Below, piece by piece: positions 25,415 through 34,919 of a stretch of 64,000 bases of DNA. This DNA comes from Nitrincola alkalilacustris (lineage in GTDB: Bacteria > Pseudomonadota > Gammaproteobacteria > Pseudomonadales > Balneatricaceae), in contig NZ_WBOM01000003.1 of assembly GCF_008973755.1 (NCBI RefSeq), positions 248,001 to 312,000 of the forward strand, in the 5' to 3' direction. The notes below the pieces were generated by a model, which was not told the origin of the DNA, searched no databases, and was given only the letters and a program-made list of their open reading frames with translations. The position numbers and the translations under genes were made by a program. The first letter of the stretch is position 1; each line of letters opens with the position of its first letter.

Positions 25415-26794
25415 ATGATGACCGAGCAGTTTGTGAATGCCAGTGTTACCCCGCGTGAAAGCCTCGATAACCTTTCGCCCCATGAGGTCGCAAAGTTACA
25501 GGACAAGAGTCAAAGCGGTTTGTATGCACTGTTTCGTCAATGTGCGCTGGCGGTGTTGAATACCGGTAGTGAGATGGACAGCACGCGCAAAGTGCTGGAT
25601 AAATATCGTCAGTTTGATGTTCAGATCAGTCAGAAGCATCGTGGCGTTCAGCTGGATCTGATCAATGCGCCGGCCAGCGCATTTGTCGATGGTGAGATCA
25701 TCCAGGGGATTCGAGAGCATCTTTTCTCTGTGTTGCGTGACCTGCTGTATGTCACGGATGAGCTGGATGACTGTTGTGATGAGATGAATCCCTCAGAGTC
25801 CATCTCGAACATGGTGTTTCATATTCTGCGCCATGCCGAAACGCTGCGCCCTCATGTCAAACCTGACCTGGTTGTCTGCTGGGGCGGGCACTCCATCAAT
25901 AGACTGGAGTATGAGTACACCAAAAAGGTGGGCTATGAACTGGGTTTGCGCAAGCTGAATATCTGCACCGGCTGTGGCCCGGGTGCCATGAAAGGGCCGA
26001 TGAAGGGTGCAACCATTGCTCATTCCAAACAACGTATTACGCGTGGATGTTATCTGGGAATATCTGAGCCTGGAATTATTGCGGCGGAATCTCCGAACCC
26101 GATCGTTAATGAACTGGTGATCATGCCGGATATTGAGAAGCGCCTGGAAGCGTTTGTCAGATTGGGTCATGGCATTGTCGTATTTCCCGGTGGGGCAGGG
26201 ACTGCTGAGGAGATACTCTATATCCTCGGCATTCTGCTGCGTGACGAAAATGCGGAAATCCGTTTTCCACTGATCTTTACCGGTCCTGCCGGCAGTGAGG
26301 CCTATTTCGAAACAGTCGATGCGTTTATCGGTACAACACTGGGTAAGCGTGCGCAGAGTCTGTATGAAATTATTGTGGATGATCCGCATGAGGTGGCTCA
26401 TCGCATGAAGCAGGGGCTGAGAGAGGTGACGGAGCAGCGCGTGAAGTCAGGCGAATCCTTTCACTTCAACTGGCAGTTGACCATACCGCTGGCACTGCAG
26501 CAGCCGTTTGAACCAACACATGAGAATATGGCAGGTCTGCGGTTATCCAAATCCTTGCCTGATCACGAACTGGCGGCACAGTTGCGCTGCGCTCTGTCGG
26601 GCATCGTTGCCGGCAATGTGAAGGAATCGGGGATCAGGGCCATAGAGGAGCACGGACCCTTCGAGATCACAGGGGAGGCTGATATCACGCGTGCGCTGGA
26701 CCATCTGCTTAGCTCATTTGTTGATCAGCGCCGAATGAAAATAAATCATGAAGAGTATGTTCCCTGCTTCAGATTGGCCCATCCTGTGAGCTGA
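25415..26794 (+). CDS. ppnN: pyrimidine/purine nucleotide 5'-monophosphate nucleosidase PpnN
   Basis: Splits nucleoside monophosphates into base and ribose 5-phosphate; in E. coli (YgdH) it is activated by (p)ppGpp. The 459-residue length and the LOG-type Rossmann motif FPGGAGTAEEILYILGILL are diagnostic, as is CTGCGPGAMKGPMKGA earlier in the domain. Flanking N- and C-terminal domains of the PpnN type are present. The ATG follows a near-perfect AAAGGAGGTC by 5 nt. A 12-bp hairpin terminator follows. Confidence 0.95.
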   Translation: MMTEQFVNASVTPRESLDNLSPHEVAKLQDKSQSGLYALFRQCALAVLNTGSEMDSTRKVLDKYRQFDVQISQKHRGVQLDLINAPASAFVDGEIIQGIREHLFSVLRDLLYVTDELDDCCDEMNPSESISNMVFHILRHAETLRPHVKPDLVVCWGGHSINRLEYEYTKKVGYELGLRKLNICTGCGPGAMKGPMKGATIAHSKQRITRGCYLGISEPGIIAAESPNPIVNELVIMPDIEKRLEAFVRLGHGIVVFPGGAGTAEEILYILGILLRDENAEIRFPLIFTGPAGSEAYFETVDAFIGTTLGKRAQSLYEIIVDDPHEVAHRMKQGLREVTEQRVKSGESFHFNWQLTIPLALQQPFEPTHENMAGLRLSKSLPDHELAAQLRCALSGIVAGNVKESGIRAIEEHGPFEITGEADITRALDHLLSSFVDQRRMKINHEEYVPCFRLAHPVS

Positions 26795-26807
26795 TCAGGT
26801 TATGATA

Positions 26808-26840
26808 ACGCGGTTAATTCGGGTATATTAACCGCGTTCT
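26808..26840 (+). terminator. rho-independent terminator after ppnN
   Basis: A 12-bp perfect stem (26808-26819 with 26828-26839; core AACGCGGTTAA) is followed shortly by TTTT. It ends only 23 bp before the M23 peptidase start codon. Confidence 0.65.
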
Positions 26841-26862
26841 GTTTTCCTGATGGGTTCCTGCC

Positions 26863-27795
26863 TTGCGACATAAACTGATAGTGACACTGACAACGGTCCA
26901 TGGATCCCGTCAGTACACCTTGAATCAGCTCGCCAGATATCTGGTTTTGCTTGTTTTATTATTATTTGGGCTCAGCCTGCTGGTTTCCAATTTTCTGTTG
27001 GTCAAGACACGTGAAGATCTTTCAGGCCTCGAGCAGGATCATCAATTGCTGGTCGATGAGTATGAGTTTACTCTGGGTACGCAGCAGTTGTATCTGTCGC
27101 AGTTGAACTCCCTGGGCAGTCTTTTCAGCGATGTCTATTTTGAACGTGATATGCTGCATCAGGAAAAGCTGCGCCTGGATGCCGATCTGACAGATCTTGA
27201 ATCGATGCTGAATGTGATGGGTGAGCGCTCGGAGATGACAGCATCGGAACGTGTGGAACTGGTGAAAGCTGCGGCCAGACAGCGGCTGTTTTTGCTTCAC
27301 AGCATTCCCAATGGGCTACCGATCAAAGGAGTACGAATGAGTGGCCGCTTTGGTCCCAGAGTTCATCCGATCCGTAAAACTCGCTCGCAGCACAATGGTG
27401 TGGATTTTGCCGCACCACCGGGAACGCCGATATACGCTACTGCGGATGGTGTGGTTGAGTTCGGTGGTTACAGCAGCGAAACAGGATTTGGCAATCTGAT
27501 AATCCTGCAGCATAATTTCGGTTTCAAGTCGTACTATGCGCACCTTAACAAGGTTGAGGTCAAGCCTCGTGAGTTTGTGCATAAAGGCCAGCTGATCGGT
27601 CGCAGCGGTAATACCGGTCGATCCACAGGACCGCATCTGCACTACGAAGTGAGACATCTTCATAGTCCGATTGATCCTGAAAAGTTCATGAAATGGGGGC
27701 TGGATAATTTTGATTCGATTTTCAGTACTGTCGAGGGGGTTCAGTGGGAATCATTAAGCGCACTGTATCCGCTAAATCAAACCGGTCAGCAGTAA
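26863..27795 (+). CDS. M23 family metallopeptidase (murein endopeptidase-like)
   Basis: The 310-residue protein has one N-terminal membrane helix (about 24-47), a periplasmic coiled coil (about 50-135) and an LytM/M23 peptidase domain with zinc ligands in HNGVDFAAPPGTP (HxxxD) and GPHLHYEV (HxH). It likely cuts peptidoglycan cross-links. The TTG at 26863 is the only start that keeps the charged N-terminus before the helix, but no ribosome site precedes it, so the start is uncertain. Its last 52 bases overlap the bactofilin gene. M23 peptidases paired with bactofilins shape the cell in Helicobacter and Hyphomonas. Confidence 0.88.
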   Translation: MRHKLIVTLTTVHGSRQYTLNQLARYLVLLVLLLFGLSLLVSNFLLVKTREDLSGLEQDHQLLVDEYEFTLGTQQLYLSQLNSLGSLFSDVYFERDMLHQEKLRLDADLTDLESMLNVMGERSEMTASERVELVKAAARQRLFLLHSIPNGLPIKGVRMSGRFGPRVHPIRKTRSQHNGVDFAAPPGTPIYATADGVVEFGGYSSETGFGNLIILQHNFGFKSYYAHLNKVEVKPREFVHKGQLIGRSGNTGRSTGPHLHYEVRHLHSPIDPEKFMKWGLDNFDSIFSTVEGVQWESLSALYPLNQTGQQ

Positions 27796-28235
27796 CCATC
27801 ATTGCTGAGGGTAACCGTTTCTACGGTGATACCACTGTCAGTGGAAAGATGCATGTTGACGGTTTTCTGGAGGGTACTATCAGCTCCAGTGATGATATCT
27901 CCATTGGCAAAACAGGTGTCGTTTCCGGGCGTATTCGAGCCCGTCAGCTTTTTGTCAGCGGGGTCCTTGAGGGGGATGTTATCTGTGAAGAGTTGCATAT
28001 AGAACGCGGTGGCAAAGTCAGGGCCAACGCCTGTTGTCAGATCTTTACCCTTGATCCGCAGGGGTGCTTTCTTGGAGAGCGGCGCTTGCCGGAGCAACCG
28101 CAGGCTTTCTCGCTGCCCAATGATGACGTACCTGGCAGGGTGGAGCGTCTGACCGAGCGTCTGGGGTTTGATTCCGGTACGGAACTGATCGACTCATTGC
28201 CCGACCGCATTACGTTGACCGGCAAGAAGGCTTAA
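27744..28235 (+). CDS. bactofilin
   Basis: The 163-residue protein has a bactofilin beta-helix domain (about 15-110) with the repeated GxxxGxI pattern ([20 protein letters not shown] and neighbours), and a low-complexity C-terminal tail. Bactofilins polymerise without nucleotide and recruit cell-wall enzymes. The GTG start at 27744 follows GAGGGGG by about 5 nt, and no later start leaves the domain complete, so the 52-bp overlap with the M23 gene is real. A partner role for that peptidase is inferred from this linkage. Confidence 0.9.
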   Translation: MGIIKRTVSAKSNRSAVTIIAEGNRFYGDTTVSGKMHVDGFLEGTISSSDDISIGKTGVVSGRIRARQLFVSGVLEGDVICEELHIERGGKVRANACCQIFTLDPQGCFLGERRLPEQPQAFSLPNDDVPGRVERLTERLGFDSGTELIDSLPDRITLTGKKA

Positions 28236-28237
28236 GC

Positions 28238-29047
28238 ATGTGTGAACTGCTTGGGATGAGTGCCAATGTGCCAACGGATATCTGCTTCAGCTTTACCGGG
28301 CTGATGCAGCGAGGCGGGCGCACAGGTCCACACCGAGATGGTTGGGGAATCGCTTTTTATGAAGGTAAGGGGCTGCGCTCATTCCATGATCCTCAGCCCA
28401 GTGTCGATTCGAAGGTAGCTCGGCTTATCTCGGAGCATCCCATCAAAAGCTGTACCGTGATCAGCCATATCCGTCAGGCCAATGTCGGGGGTGTCTGCCT
28501 TGAGAATACACACCCTTTCAGTCGTGAGCTGTGGGGATATCGCTGGTGTTTTGCACATAATGGCCAACTGGATAAAGCCATTTTCGACTGGCCCCTGACC
28601 TTTTACAAGCCGATCGGGACTACCGACAGCGAGCATGCGTTTTGCTGGTTGCTGGATCAGGTTCGATCTGCGTTTCCTGACAGGCCCGAAGACTTTTCAG
28701 TTTTGATGGCTTTTGTACATCAGTGCTGTGAAAAGCTCCGGGCGCTGGGGGTATATAACATGCTGCTGAGCGAGTCCACGCATCTGTTTGCCTTCTGCAG
28801 TACAAAGCTTTCCTGGATTACGCGCCGCTCCCCTTTCGGTGAAGCTCGCCTCAGTGACTGTGAGGTCGAAGTGGATTTTGGTGCCGTGACGACACCGAAC
28901 GATATCGTTACGGTCATCGCCACCGAACCACTGACCTGTAATGAGCAGTGGCAATCCCTGGTACCGGGAGAGATGGTAGTATTTGTTGATGGACTGGTGA
29001 AGAGTTCTTTTCGCGCTGCCTGTGATGCAGGGCAAGATCAGGCATAG
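28238..29047 (+). CDS. class II glutamine amidotransferase (YafJ-like)
   Basis: The 269-residue protein starts [10 protein letters not shown], so Cys2 becomes the N-terminal nucleophile after Met removal. [20 protein letters not shown] and FAHNGQL are typical of YafJ-like Ntn glutaminase domains. No synthase domain is attached, so the ammonia acceptor is unknown. It lies 2 bp after the bactofilin gene, within the same tight run. Confidence 0.92.
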   Translation: MCELLGMSANVPTDICFSFTGLMQRGGRTGPHRDGWGIAFYEGKGLRSFHDPQPSVDSKVARLISEHPIKSCTVISHIRQANVGGVCLENTHPFSRELWGYRWCFAHNGQLDKAIFDWPLTFYKPIGTTDSEHAFCWLLDQVRSAFPDRPEDFSVLMAFVHQCCEKLRALGVYNMLLSESTHLFAFCSTKLSWITRRSPFGEARLSDCEVEVDFGAVTTPNDIVTVIATEPLTCNEQWQSLVPGEMVVFVDGLVKSSFRAACDAGQDQA

Positions 29048-29057
29048 GGAGTGATGA

Positions 29058-30737
29058 TTGACAACACAGAGCCGTCATCTGAGTATTGATCGCAGTGCCG
29101 ATCTGAATACGTTTTTTACGCAGTTATTCAAACGCTTTGCTCAGCGACCAGCCTTCGGACATATGGGGGCAAGCATCAGCTATGCTCAGCTGGATCTGCT
29201 GTCGTCCCGTTTTGCTGCCTGGTTGCAGCACCATACCACGTTGCAGCCGGGTGACCGCATTGCGATTCAGCTACCTAATCTGATGCAGTATCCGGTAGTG
29301 TTGATCGGCGCTCTGCGGGCAGGGTTGGTGGTCGTGAATACCAATCCGCTTTATACCCCTTCGGAGCTGGAGTCCCAGTTTATCGACTCAGGTGCCAAGG
29401 CGCTGGTTGTCTTTACGCCTTTTGCTCATCTATCTGGTCGCATCCTGCATAAAACAGCCATTGAGACAGTTATTCTGACCGAGATCGGTGATCTGCATCC
29501 GCCCATTAAAGGGTGCGTGCTGAATCTGGTACTGCGTTACTGGAAAATGCGGGCACCGGCGCATCAGATTGAAAGCACCATCAGATTGCGAGATATTCTG
29601 AAACCGAATGCTGCTCCCGCCATGCGCGAGATCAGATGCGAACCGCAGGATCTGGCGTTATTGCAATATACGGGTGGTACGACGGGCCCTGCCAAGGGGG
29701 CGATGCTGACACAGGGCAATCTGCTGGCGAATCTTGATCAGTTGCGCGAGTTACTACTGAAGTACACCCATCCCGGCGAGGAGCGGCTGCTGCAACCTTT
29801 GCCGTTGTACCATATATACGCATTCATGCTCACGCTCGCGCTGACCGCCATCGGCAGTCGTACAGAGCTGGTGCCCAATCCGCGGGATATCAAACGTCTG
29901 ATCGCGACTTTCAAATCCTGCAAGCCCACTGTGTTTGCAGGGATCAATCCGTTGTTTTCTGCACTGATCAGTCAGCCGCGTTTTTACGAGCTGGATCTTA
30001 AAGAGCTGCGTCTAACAATTTCCGGGGGGATGGCGCTGACACATGCGCTGGCAAGAAGCTGGCATAAACTCACAGGTTGCGCGATTGCAGAAGGCTACGG
30101 TTTGACTGAGTGCTCACCGGTGGTCAGTGTCAATCTGCCAGATGCTGTTCGGGTGGGCACGGTAGGGCCGCCGTTACCTGAAACACAGGTCGCTATCCGA
30201 GGCGAGCAGGGGGATGATCTTCCTCTTGGTGAGGTAGGTGGAATCTGGATCAAGGGGCCTCAGGTGATGGCAGGCTACTGGCAACGCCCTGAAGAAACAG
30301 CGCTGGTGCTGATGCCGGATGGCTGGTTGGATACGGGCGATATCGGTGTGCTGGATATGGAGGGCTATCTGAAAATCGTTGATCGTCGCAAAGAGGTGAT
30401 TAATGTATCTGGTTTCAATGTCTATCCGACAGAGCTTGAGGATATCATCAGCTCTCATCCCGATATCGAGGACTGCGCAGTGATTGGGTTGCCGGATGCG
30501 AATACCGGCGAGCAGATCAAGCTGTTTGTAGTCCCTATCAGGCCTGGCTTGACGCCGCAGATAGTGCGTGATTATTGCCGAGAGCGCCTGACCGCCTATA
30601 AGGTTCCCAAATCCGTAGAGTTTTGCGTCTCGTTGCCCCGTTCACCTGTCGGTAAAGTATTGCGGCGCGTGTTGCGTGAGCAGGTACTGAACCGTCATGC
30701 GCGATCCGATAAAGAAGCGGATAAGCACTCCCACTAA
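29058..30737 (+). CDS. fadD: long-chain fatty acid--CoA ligase (FadD-like AMP-binding enzyme)
   Basis: Activates a fatty acid with ATP to acyl-AMP and then acyl-CoA. The 559-residue protein has the P-loop-like motif LLQYTGGTTGPAKGAMLTQ, the adenine motif GYGLTECSP and the hinge GDIGVLDMEGYLKIVDR, with catalytic Lys in KVPKSVEF/SPVGKVLRR. TTG 29058 is used as start because AGGGAG lies 6 nt before it. It follows the amidotransferase by 10 bp and precedes hrpA by 7 bp. Chain-length preference cannot be read. Confidence 0.92.
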   Translation: MTTQSRHLSIDRSADLNTFFTQLFKRFAQRPAFGHMGASISYAQLDLLSSRFAAWLQHHTTLQPGDRIAIQLPNLMQYPVVLIGALRAGLVVVNTNPLYTPSELESQFIDSGAKALVVFTPFAHLSGRILHKTAIETVILTEIGDLHPPIKGCVLNLVLRYWKMRAPAHQIESTIRLRDILKPNAAPAMREIRCEPQDLALLQYTGGTTGPAKGAMLTQGNLLANLDQLRELLLKYTHPGEERLLQPLPLYHIYAFMLTLALTAIGSRTELVPNPRDIKRLIATFKSCKPTVFAGINPLFSALISQPRFYELDLKELRLTISGGMALTHALARSWHKLTGCAIAEGYGLTECSPVVSVNLPDAVRVGTVGPPLPETQVAIRGEQGDDLPLGEVGGIWIKGPQVMAGYWQRPEETALVLMPDGWLDTGDIGVLDMEGYLKIVDRRKEVINVSGFNVYPTELEDIISSHPDIEDCAVIGLPDANTGEQIKLFVVPIRPGLTPQIVRDYCRERLTAYKVPKSVEFCVSLPRSPVGKVLRRVLREQVLNRHARSDKEADKHSH

Positions 30738-30744
30738 GGTTTTT

Positions 30745-33700
30745 ATGTCATCGTTCAAGATAAAGTATCCAGACCTCCCTGTTTCCGAGCGTCGTGAAGA
30801 GATCGCTCATGCCATCCAGAACAATCAGGTGGTGGTAATTGCTGGCGAAACGGGGTCGGGTAAAACCACTCAGTTGCCCAAGATCTGTCTGGAACTGGGC
30901 TTGGCTGAAAACGGGTTGATCGGCCACACTCAGCCACGGCGTCTTGCCGCCAGAACAGTCGCTGCACGTATTGCAGAGGAGCTGGAGAGCGAGCTGGGGC
31001 AACTGGTCGGATATCAGGTGCGCTTTCATGATCAGGTATCCCAGGCCAGCAAAATCAAGTTGATGACAGACGGTATTCTTCTGGCAGAAACGCAGCATGA
31101 CAGGTTGCTGAAAAAGTACAGTGTGCTGATTATCGATGAGGCGCACGAGCGTAGTCTGAATATCGATTTTCTGCTGGGATATCTCAGCCAGATTTTGCCG
31201 AAGCGCCCGGATCTGAAACTGATCATCACCTCTGCGACCATCGATCTGGAGCGTTTTTCACAGCACTTCAACAATGCACCGATCATTGAGGTCTCAGGCA
31301 GAACTTTCCCGGTTGAGATGCTTTATCGCCCTCTGCATGAGTTGGAGGAGGAAGATGAGAAGGAGCAGGATCTTCAGCAGGGTATTCTGACGGCGGTCGA
31401 TGAACTGGTCGCGATAGATCGTCAGAAGCGCTCAGGTGGGCCAGGAGATATTCTGGTATTTCTGCCGGGTGAGCGGGAAATCCGTGAAACTGCAGAGAGT
31501 CTGCGTAAAGCTGAGCTGCGCGATACCGAAATCATCCCTCTTTATGCACGCTTGTCACTGGCTGAGCAGAATCGGGTTTTTCATGATCAGCGCAGAGCCG
31601 GACGACGTATCGTGCTGGCGACCAACGTTGCTGAAACTTCTCTGACCGTTCCCGGCATCCGCTATGTCATCGATCCGGGTGTGGCACGTATTTCACGTTA
31701 CAGTTATCGCTCCAAGGTTCAGCGGCTGCCGATCGAAGCGATCTCTCAGGCCAGTGCAAATCAGCGTGCCGGGCGTTGTGGTCGTGTGGCCCCCGGTGTC
31801 TGTATCCGACTCTATTCCGAAGAGGATTTCAAGTCTCGTCCGGCCTTCACTGATGCTGAGATACGCCGGACAAATCTGGCGGCCGTTATTCTCAGCATGC
31901 TGCAGCTGAAGCTGGGCGATATTTCACTCTTTCCGTTTATTGATCCACCGGACAGTCGCTTCATCAATGATGGTTTCAAGTTGCTGGAAGAGCTAAAGGC
32001 GGTTGGTGACAAGCGCCATATGACGCGAATCGGTCGTGATCTTGCCCGCTTGCCGGTTGATCCGCGGATTGGGAGGATGCTGCTGGAGGGAGCAAAGCTC
32101 GGGGCTTTGCGTGAAGTGATGATCATCGCCAGTGCATTAAGCGTGCAGGATCCGCGTGAACGACCGCATGACAAACGCCAGGCTGCTGATGAGAAGCATA
32201 AACTGTTTGCGGATGATGATTCGGACTTCATGACCCTGCTGAAACTCTGGGAGCTATATGAAGAGCAGAGACAGACGCTCAGCCAGGGGCAGTTGCGTAA
32301 ATGGTGTCAGAAGCACTTCATCTCCTGGGTGCGCATGAGGGAGTGGCGTGATCTGCATCGACAACTTCTGCTGAGCTGCCGTGAGCTGGGTTATCGTGAG
32401 TCTGGTGCCAGTAATGCTGGCTCTGAGAGCAAAGGCTCTGGAGGTGCAGTCGCCGGAAATGCGGGTTCAAGTGCCGCTGTGGAGTCTGCAGATTATGCTT
32501 CAATTCACCGGTCGCTGCTGGCAGGTCTGTTGAGTCATATCGGCTTCAAACAGGAAAAAGGAGAATATCTGGGGGCGCGTAACCGTCGCTTCTGGATTTT
32601 TCCGGGTTCCAACCTGTTCAAGAAGAACCCGAAATGGATCATGGCTGCCGAGATGCTGGAAACCAGTCGTCTGTATGCGCACCAAGTGGCAAAAATCGAG
32701 CCGCAGTGGATAGAGCAACCCGCCTCACATCTGGTCAAGAAAAGCTGGATGGAGCCGCACTGGGAGCAGAAGCGCGCTCAGGTGGTTGCCACTGAGCAGG
32801 TGACTCTGTATGGCCTGATCATTGTGCCTCGTCGCAAGGTGCACTATGGCAGTATTGATCCGATTGCGTCGCATGAGATCTTTATTCGCAGTGCGTTGGT
32901 GGAGGGTGAGTACACCACTCGCGCCGCTTTCTTTGCGCACAATCGTGCTTTACTGGAAAGTGTTGAAGGGCTTGAAGCCAAGTCCCGTCGACGTGATCTT
33001 CTGGTTGATGAAGAGGTGCTTTACCAGTTTTATGCCGAAAAGCTGGATGCACTGGGTGGAGCAAAAATCGTCAATGGGCAGGGCTTTGAACATTGGCGAA
33101 AAGAGGTTGAAAAGAGCGATCCCAAAGCACTGTTCATGACCGAGGACGATATTCTTCAACGTTCGGCAGGGCATATTACGCAACAGGCTTATCCGGATCA
33201 TCTGCTGATCGGTGATGCGCGTTATCAGTTGAACTATCACTTTGAACCGGGTGCCGAAAATGATGGTGTGACGATCGATGTGCCGCTGGCGCTGTTGAGC
33301 GCACTTTCGGTGCAGCGTCTGGACTGGCTGGTGCCGGGGATGCTGGCCGATAAAGTCACGGCCCTTCTCAGGGGACTACCCAAGGCGATAAGGAAACACT
33401 TTGTACCGGTACCCAATTATGTTGAGGCTTTCTGTGATGCGGTGAGTTTTGCGCAGGGCGATCTGTTTGAGGCGTTGAGTCATAAGCTGTTGCGTATGAC
33501 CGGTACGCGTGTGGATGTTGCCACGCTGAAGCAGATTGAGCTGGATGATCATTATCTGTTTAACATCCGTGTGCTGGATGAAAAGGGCAAACTGCTTGGA
33601 GCAGGGCGCGACTGGGAGGTGCTGGTAAGGCGCTTTGCCCGGCGGGCAGAGCAGGTGTTGCAGTCCAGCCCGTCAGATACCTGGGGACGAAAGGGGTTGG

Positions 33701-34548
33701 TTGCCTGGGACTTTTCCGAGTTGCCGCAGAGTATCAGGCTCAAGCAGGCCGGTGGTGTAGAGGTAGAGGTATACCCTGCGCTGGTCGATAGAGGCACCAG
33801 TGTGGACCTGCAGGTGTTTGCACGCCAGAGCGAAGCACAGCAGCATAATATCCGTGGTGTCGCGCGTCTTTATCTACTTGGTGCACGTGATCAGGCGCGC
33901 TTTGCTCAGCGCAAGATGCCGCACCTGAATGATGCGGTGATGCTGAGCAATAAGCTGTTTGATCGTAAAACCCTTGAGGATGAGGTGTTGCTGGCAGCCG
34001 TGATGCATTGTGCAGGGTTGCATGATTCATTGCCGCGCGATGCTGCCGCCTTCAAGGCACGATTCGATAAGGTCAAGGGAGAGCTTTACGGAGCTGCTGA
34101 GAGGGTCGCAGCATTTGCCTGTAACTGCCATCGCACCTGGCATCAGATCAACAAGTTGCTGAATGGGCGTGTCAGTCTGGAGACAGTGCCAGTGCTCAAC
34201 GATATAAAGGCGCAGCTTACCAGGCTCTTTACACGTCATTATCTGACTGAGACATCACCCGAATGGTTGGAGCAGTATCCACGATATCTGCAGGCCATTC
34301 TGATTCGACTGGAGAAGTATCAGCGAGAGCTGAGGCAGAACTGTGTTCAGTCTGAAGAGCTGCAGCAGTGGTGGGCTCAGTATGAGAAACGTTTTGAGCA
34401 GGCGAAGGTGGCAGGGGATGTGCCTGCCCGATTAATTGAGTTTCGCTGGCTGCTGGAAGAGTACCGTGTATCACTTTTTGCGCAACAACTTGGCACCCGT
34501 CAGAGCGTGTCCGCCAAGCGTCTGCGCAAGCAGTTGGAAGAGTGCTGA
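30745..34548 (+). CDS. hrpA: ATP-dependent RNA helicase HrpA
   Basis: DEAH-box 3'-5' helicase that rescues stalled or collided ribosomes in E. coli. The 1267-residue protein has Walker A GETGSGKTT, DEAHERS box, TSATID and QRAGRCGR motifs in the two RecA lobes, then the helicase-associated and long C-terminal domains (DUF3418) of HrpA. A Gly/Ala/Ser-rich linker occurs about residues 550-585 (SNAGSESKGSGGAVAGNAGS). ATG 30745 follows TAAGGT by 5 nt; an in-frame ATG 48 bp upstream lies inside fadD. Confidence 0.95.
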   Translation: MSSFKIKYPDLPVSERREEIAHAIQNNQVVVIAGETGSGKTTQLPKICLELGLAENGLIGHTQPRRLAARTVAARIAEELESELGQLVGYQVRFHDQVSQASKIKLMTDGILLAETQHDRLLKKYSVLIIDEAHERSLNIDFLLGYLSQILPKRPDLKLIITSATIDLERFSQHFNNAPIIEVSGRTFPVEMLYRPLHELEEEDEKEQDLQQGILTAVDELVAIDRQKRSGGPGDILVFLPGEREIRETAESLRKAELRDTEIIPLYARLSLAEQNRVFHDQRRAGRRIVLATNVAETSLTVPGIRYVIDPGVARISRYSYRSKVQRLPIEAISQASANQRAGRCGRVAPGVCIRLYSEEDFKSRPAFTDAEIRRTNLAAVILSMLQLKLGDISLFPFIDPPDSRFINDGFKLLEELKAVGDKRHMTRIGRDLARLPVDPRIGRMLLEGAKLGALREVMIIASALSVQDPRERPHDKRQAADEKHKLFADDDSDFMTLLKLWELYEEQRQTLSQGQLRKWCQKHFISWVRMREWRDLHRQLLLSCRELGYRESGASNAGSESKGSGGAVAGNAGSSAAVESADYASIHRSLLAGLLSHIGFKQEKGEYLGARNRRFWIFPGSNLFKKNPKWIMAAEMLETSRLYAHQVAKIEPQWIEQPASHLVKKSWMEPHWEQKRAQVVATEQVTLYGLIIVPRRKVHYGSIDPIASHEIFIRSALVEGEYTTRAAFFAHNRALLESVEGLEAKSRRRDLLVDEEVLYQFYAEKLDALGGAKIVNGQGFEHWRKEVEKSDPKALFMTEDDILQRSAGHITQQAYPDHLLIGDARYQLNYHFEPGAENDGVTIDVPLALLSALSVQRLDWLVPGMLADKVTALLRGLPKAIRKHFVPVPNYVEAFCDAVSFAQGDLFEALSHKLLRMTGTRVDVATLKQIELDDHYLFNIRVLDEKGKLLGAGRDWEVLVRRFARRAEQVLQSSPSDTWGRKGLVAWDFSELPQSIRLKQAGGVEVEVYPALVDRGTSVDLQVFARQSEAQQHNIRGVARLYLLGARDQARFAQRKMPHLNDAVMLSNKLFDRKTLEDEVLLAAVMHCAGLHDSLPRDAAAFKARFDKVKGELYGAAERVAAFACNCHRTWHQINKLLNGRVSLETVPVLNDIKAQLTRLFTRHYLTETSPEWLEQYPRYLQAILIRLEKYQRELRQNCVQSEELQQWWAQYEKRFEQAKVAGDVPARLIEFRWLLEEYRVSLFAQQLGTRQSVSAKRLRKQLEEC

Positions 34549-34919
34549 GCCGCTGCAGATTCAGCTTCTGTGTATTGTAGACGTGATCGCATGATGCAAA
34601 TTGCATGGTGATCGGGGATAAAATGACGGAAAACCTTCAGAATCATGGCGGTAAAACTTGCATCACCCTGTACCCTATGCTGTAATTGCACCTAATTCAG
34701 GCACAGGCTTGAGTTACAGTGGCTGAAACCGAGGTTTCAGCTGGTAATCTCACAGCAAGTGTTTACGATCAGATGGCTAATTTTGGGAAAATTCATTTTT
34801 TTCTCTTCATTAGTTTGAAATAATCTGGTTTTATAGTATTTTCTCGGTATCACTGATAAGGTGAACCAAGAAAAAGTCAAACAACTACTAGTATGTTGAA
34901 CGTTGAAGGGGAAAACTAA
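34549..34919 (+). other. 371-bp gene-free region upstream of the porin gene
   Basis: AT-rich leader and regulatory region. A TATAGT box at 34832-34837 is the best -10 but has no matching -35, which would fit an activator-dependent promoter. A 9-codon frame (34893-34919) starting ATGTTGAAC ends in TAA directly against the porin ATG but lacks a ribosome site. No terminator with a T-run was found after hrpA. Confidence 0.4.
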
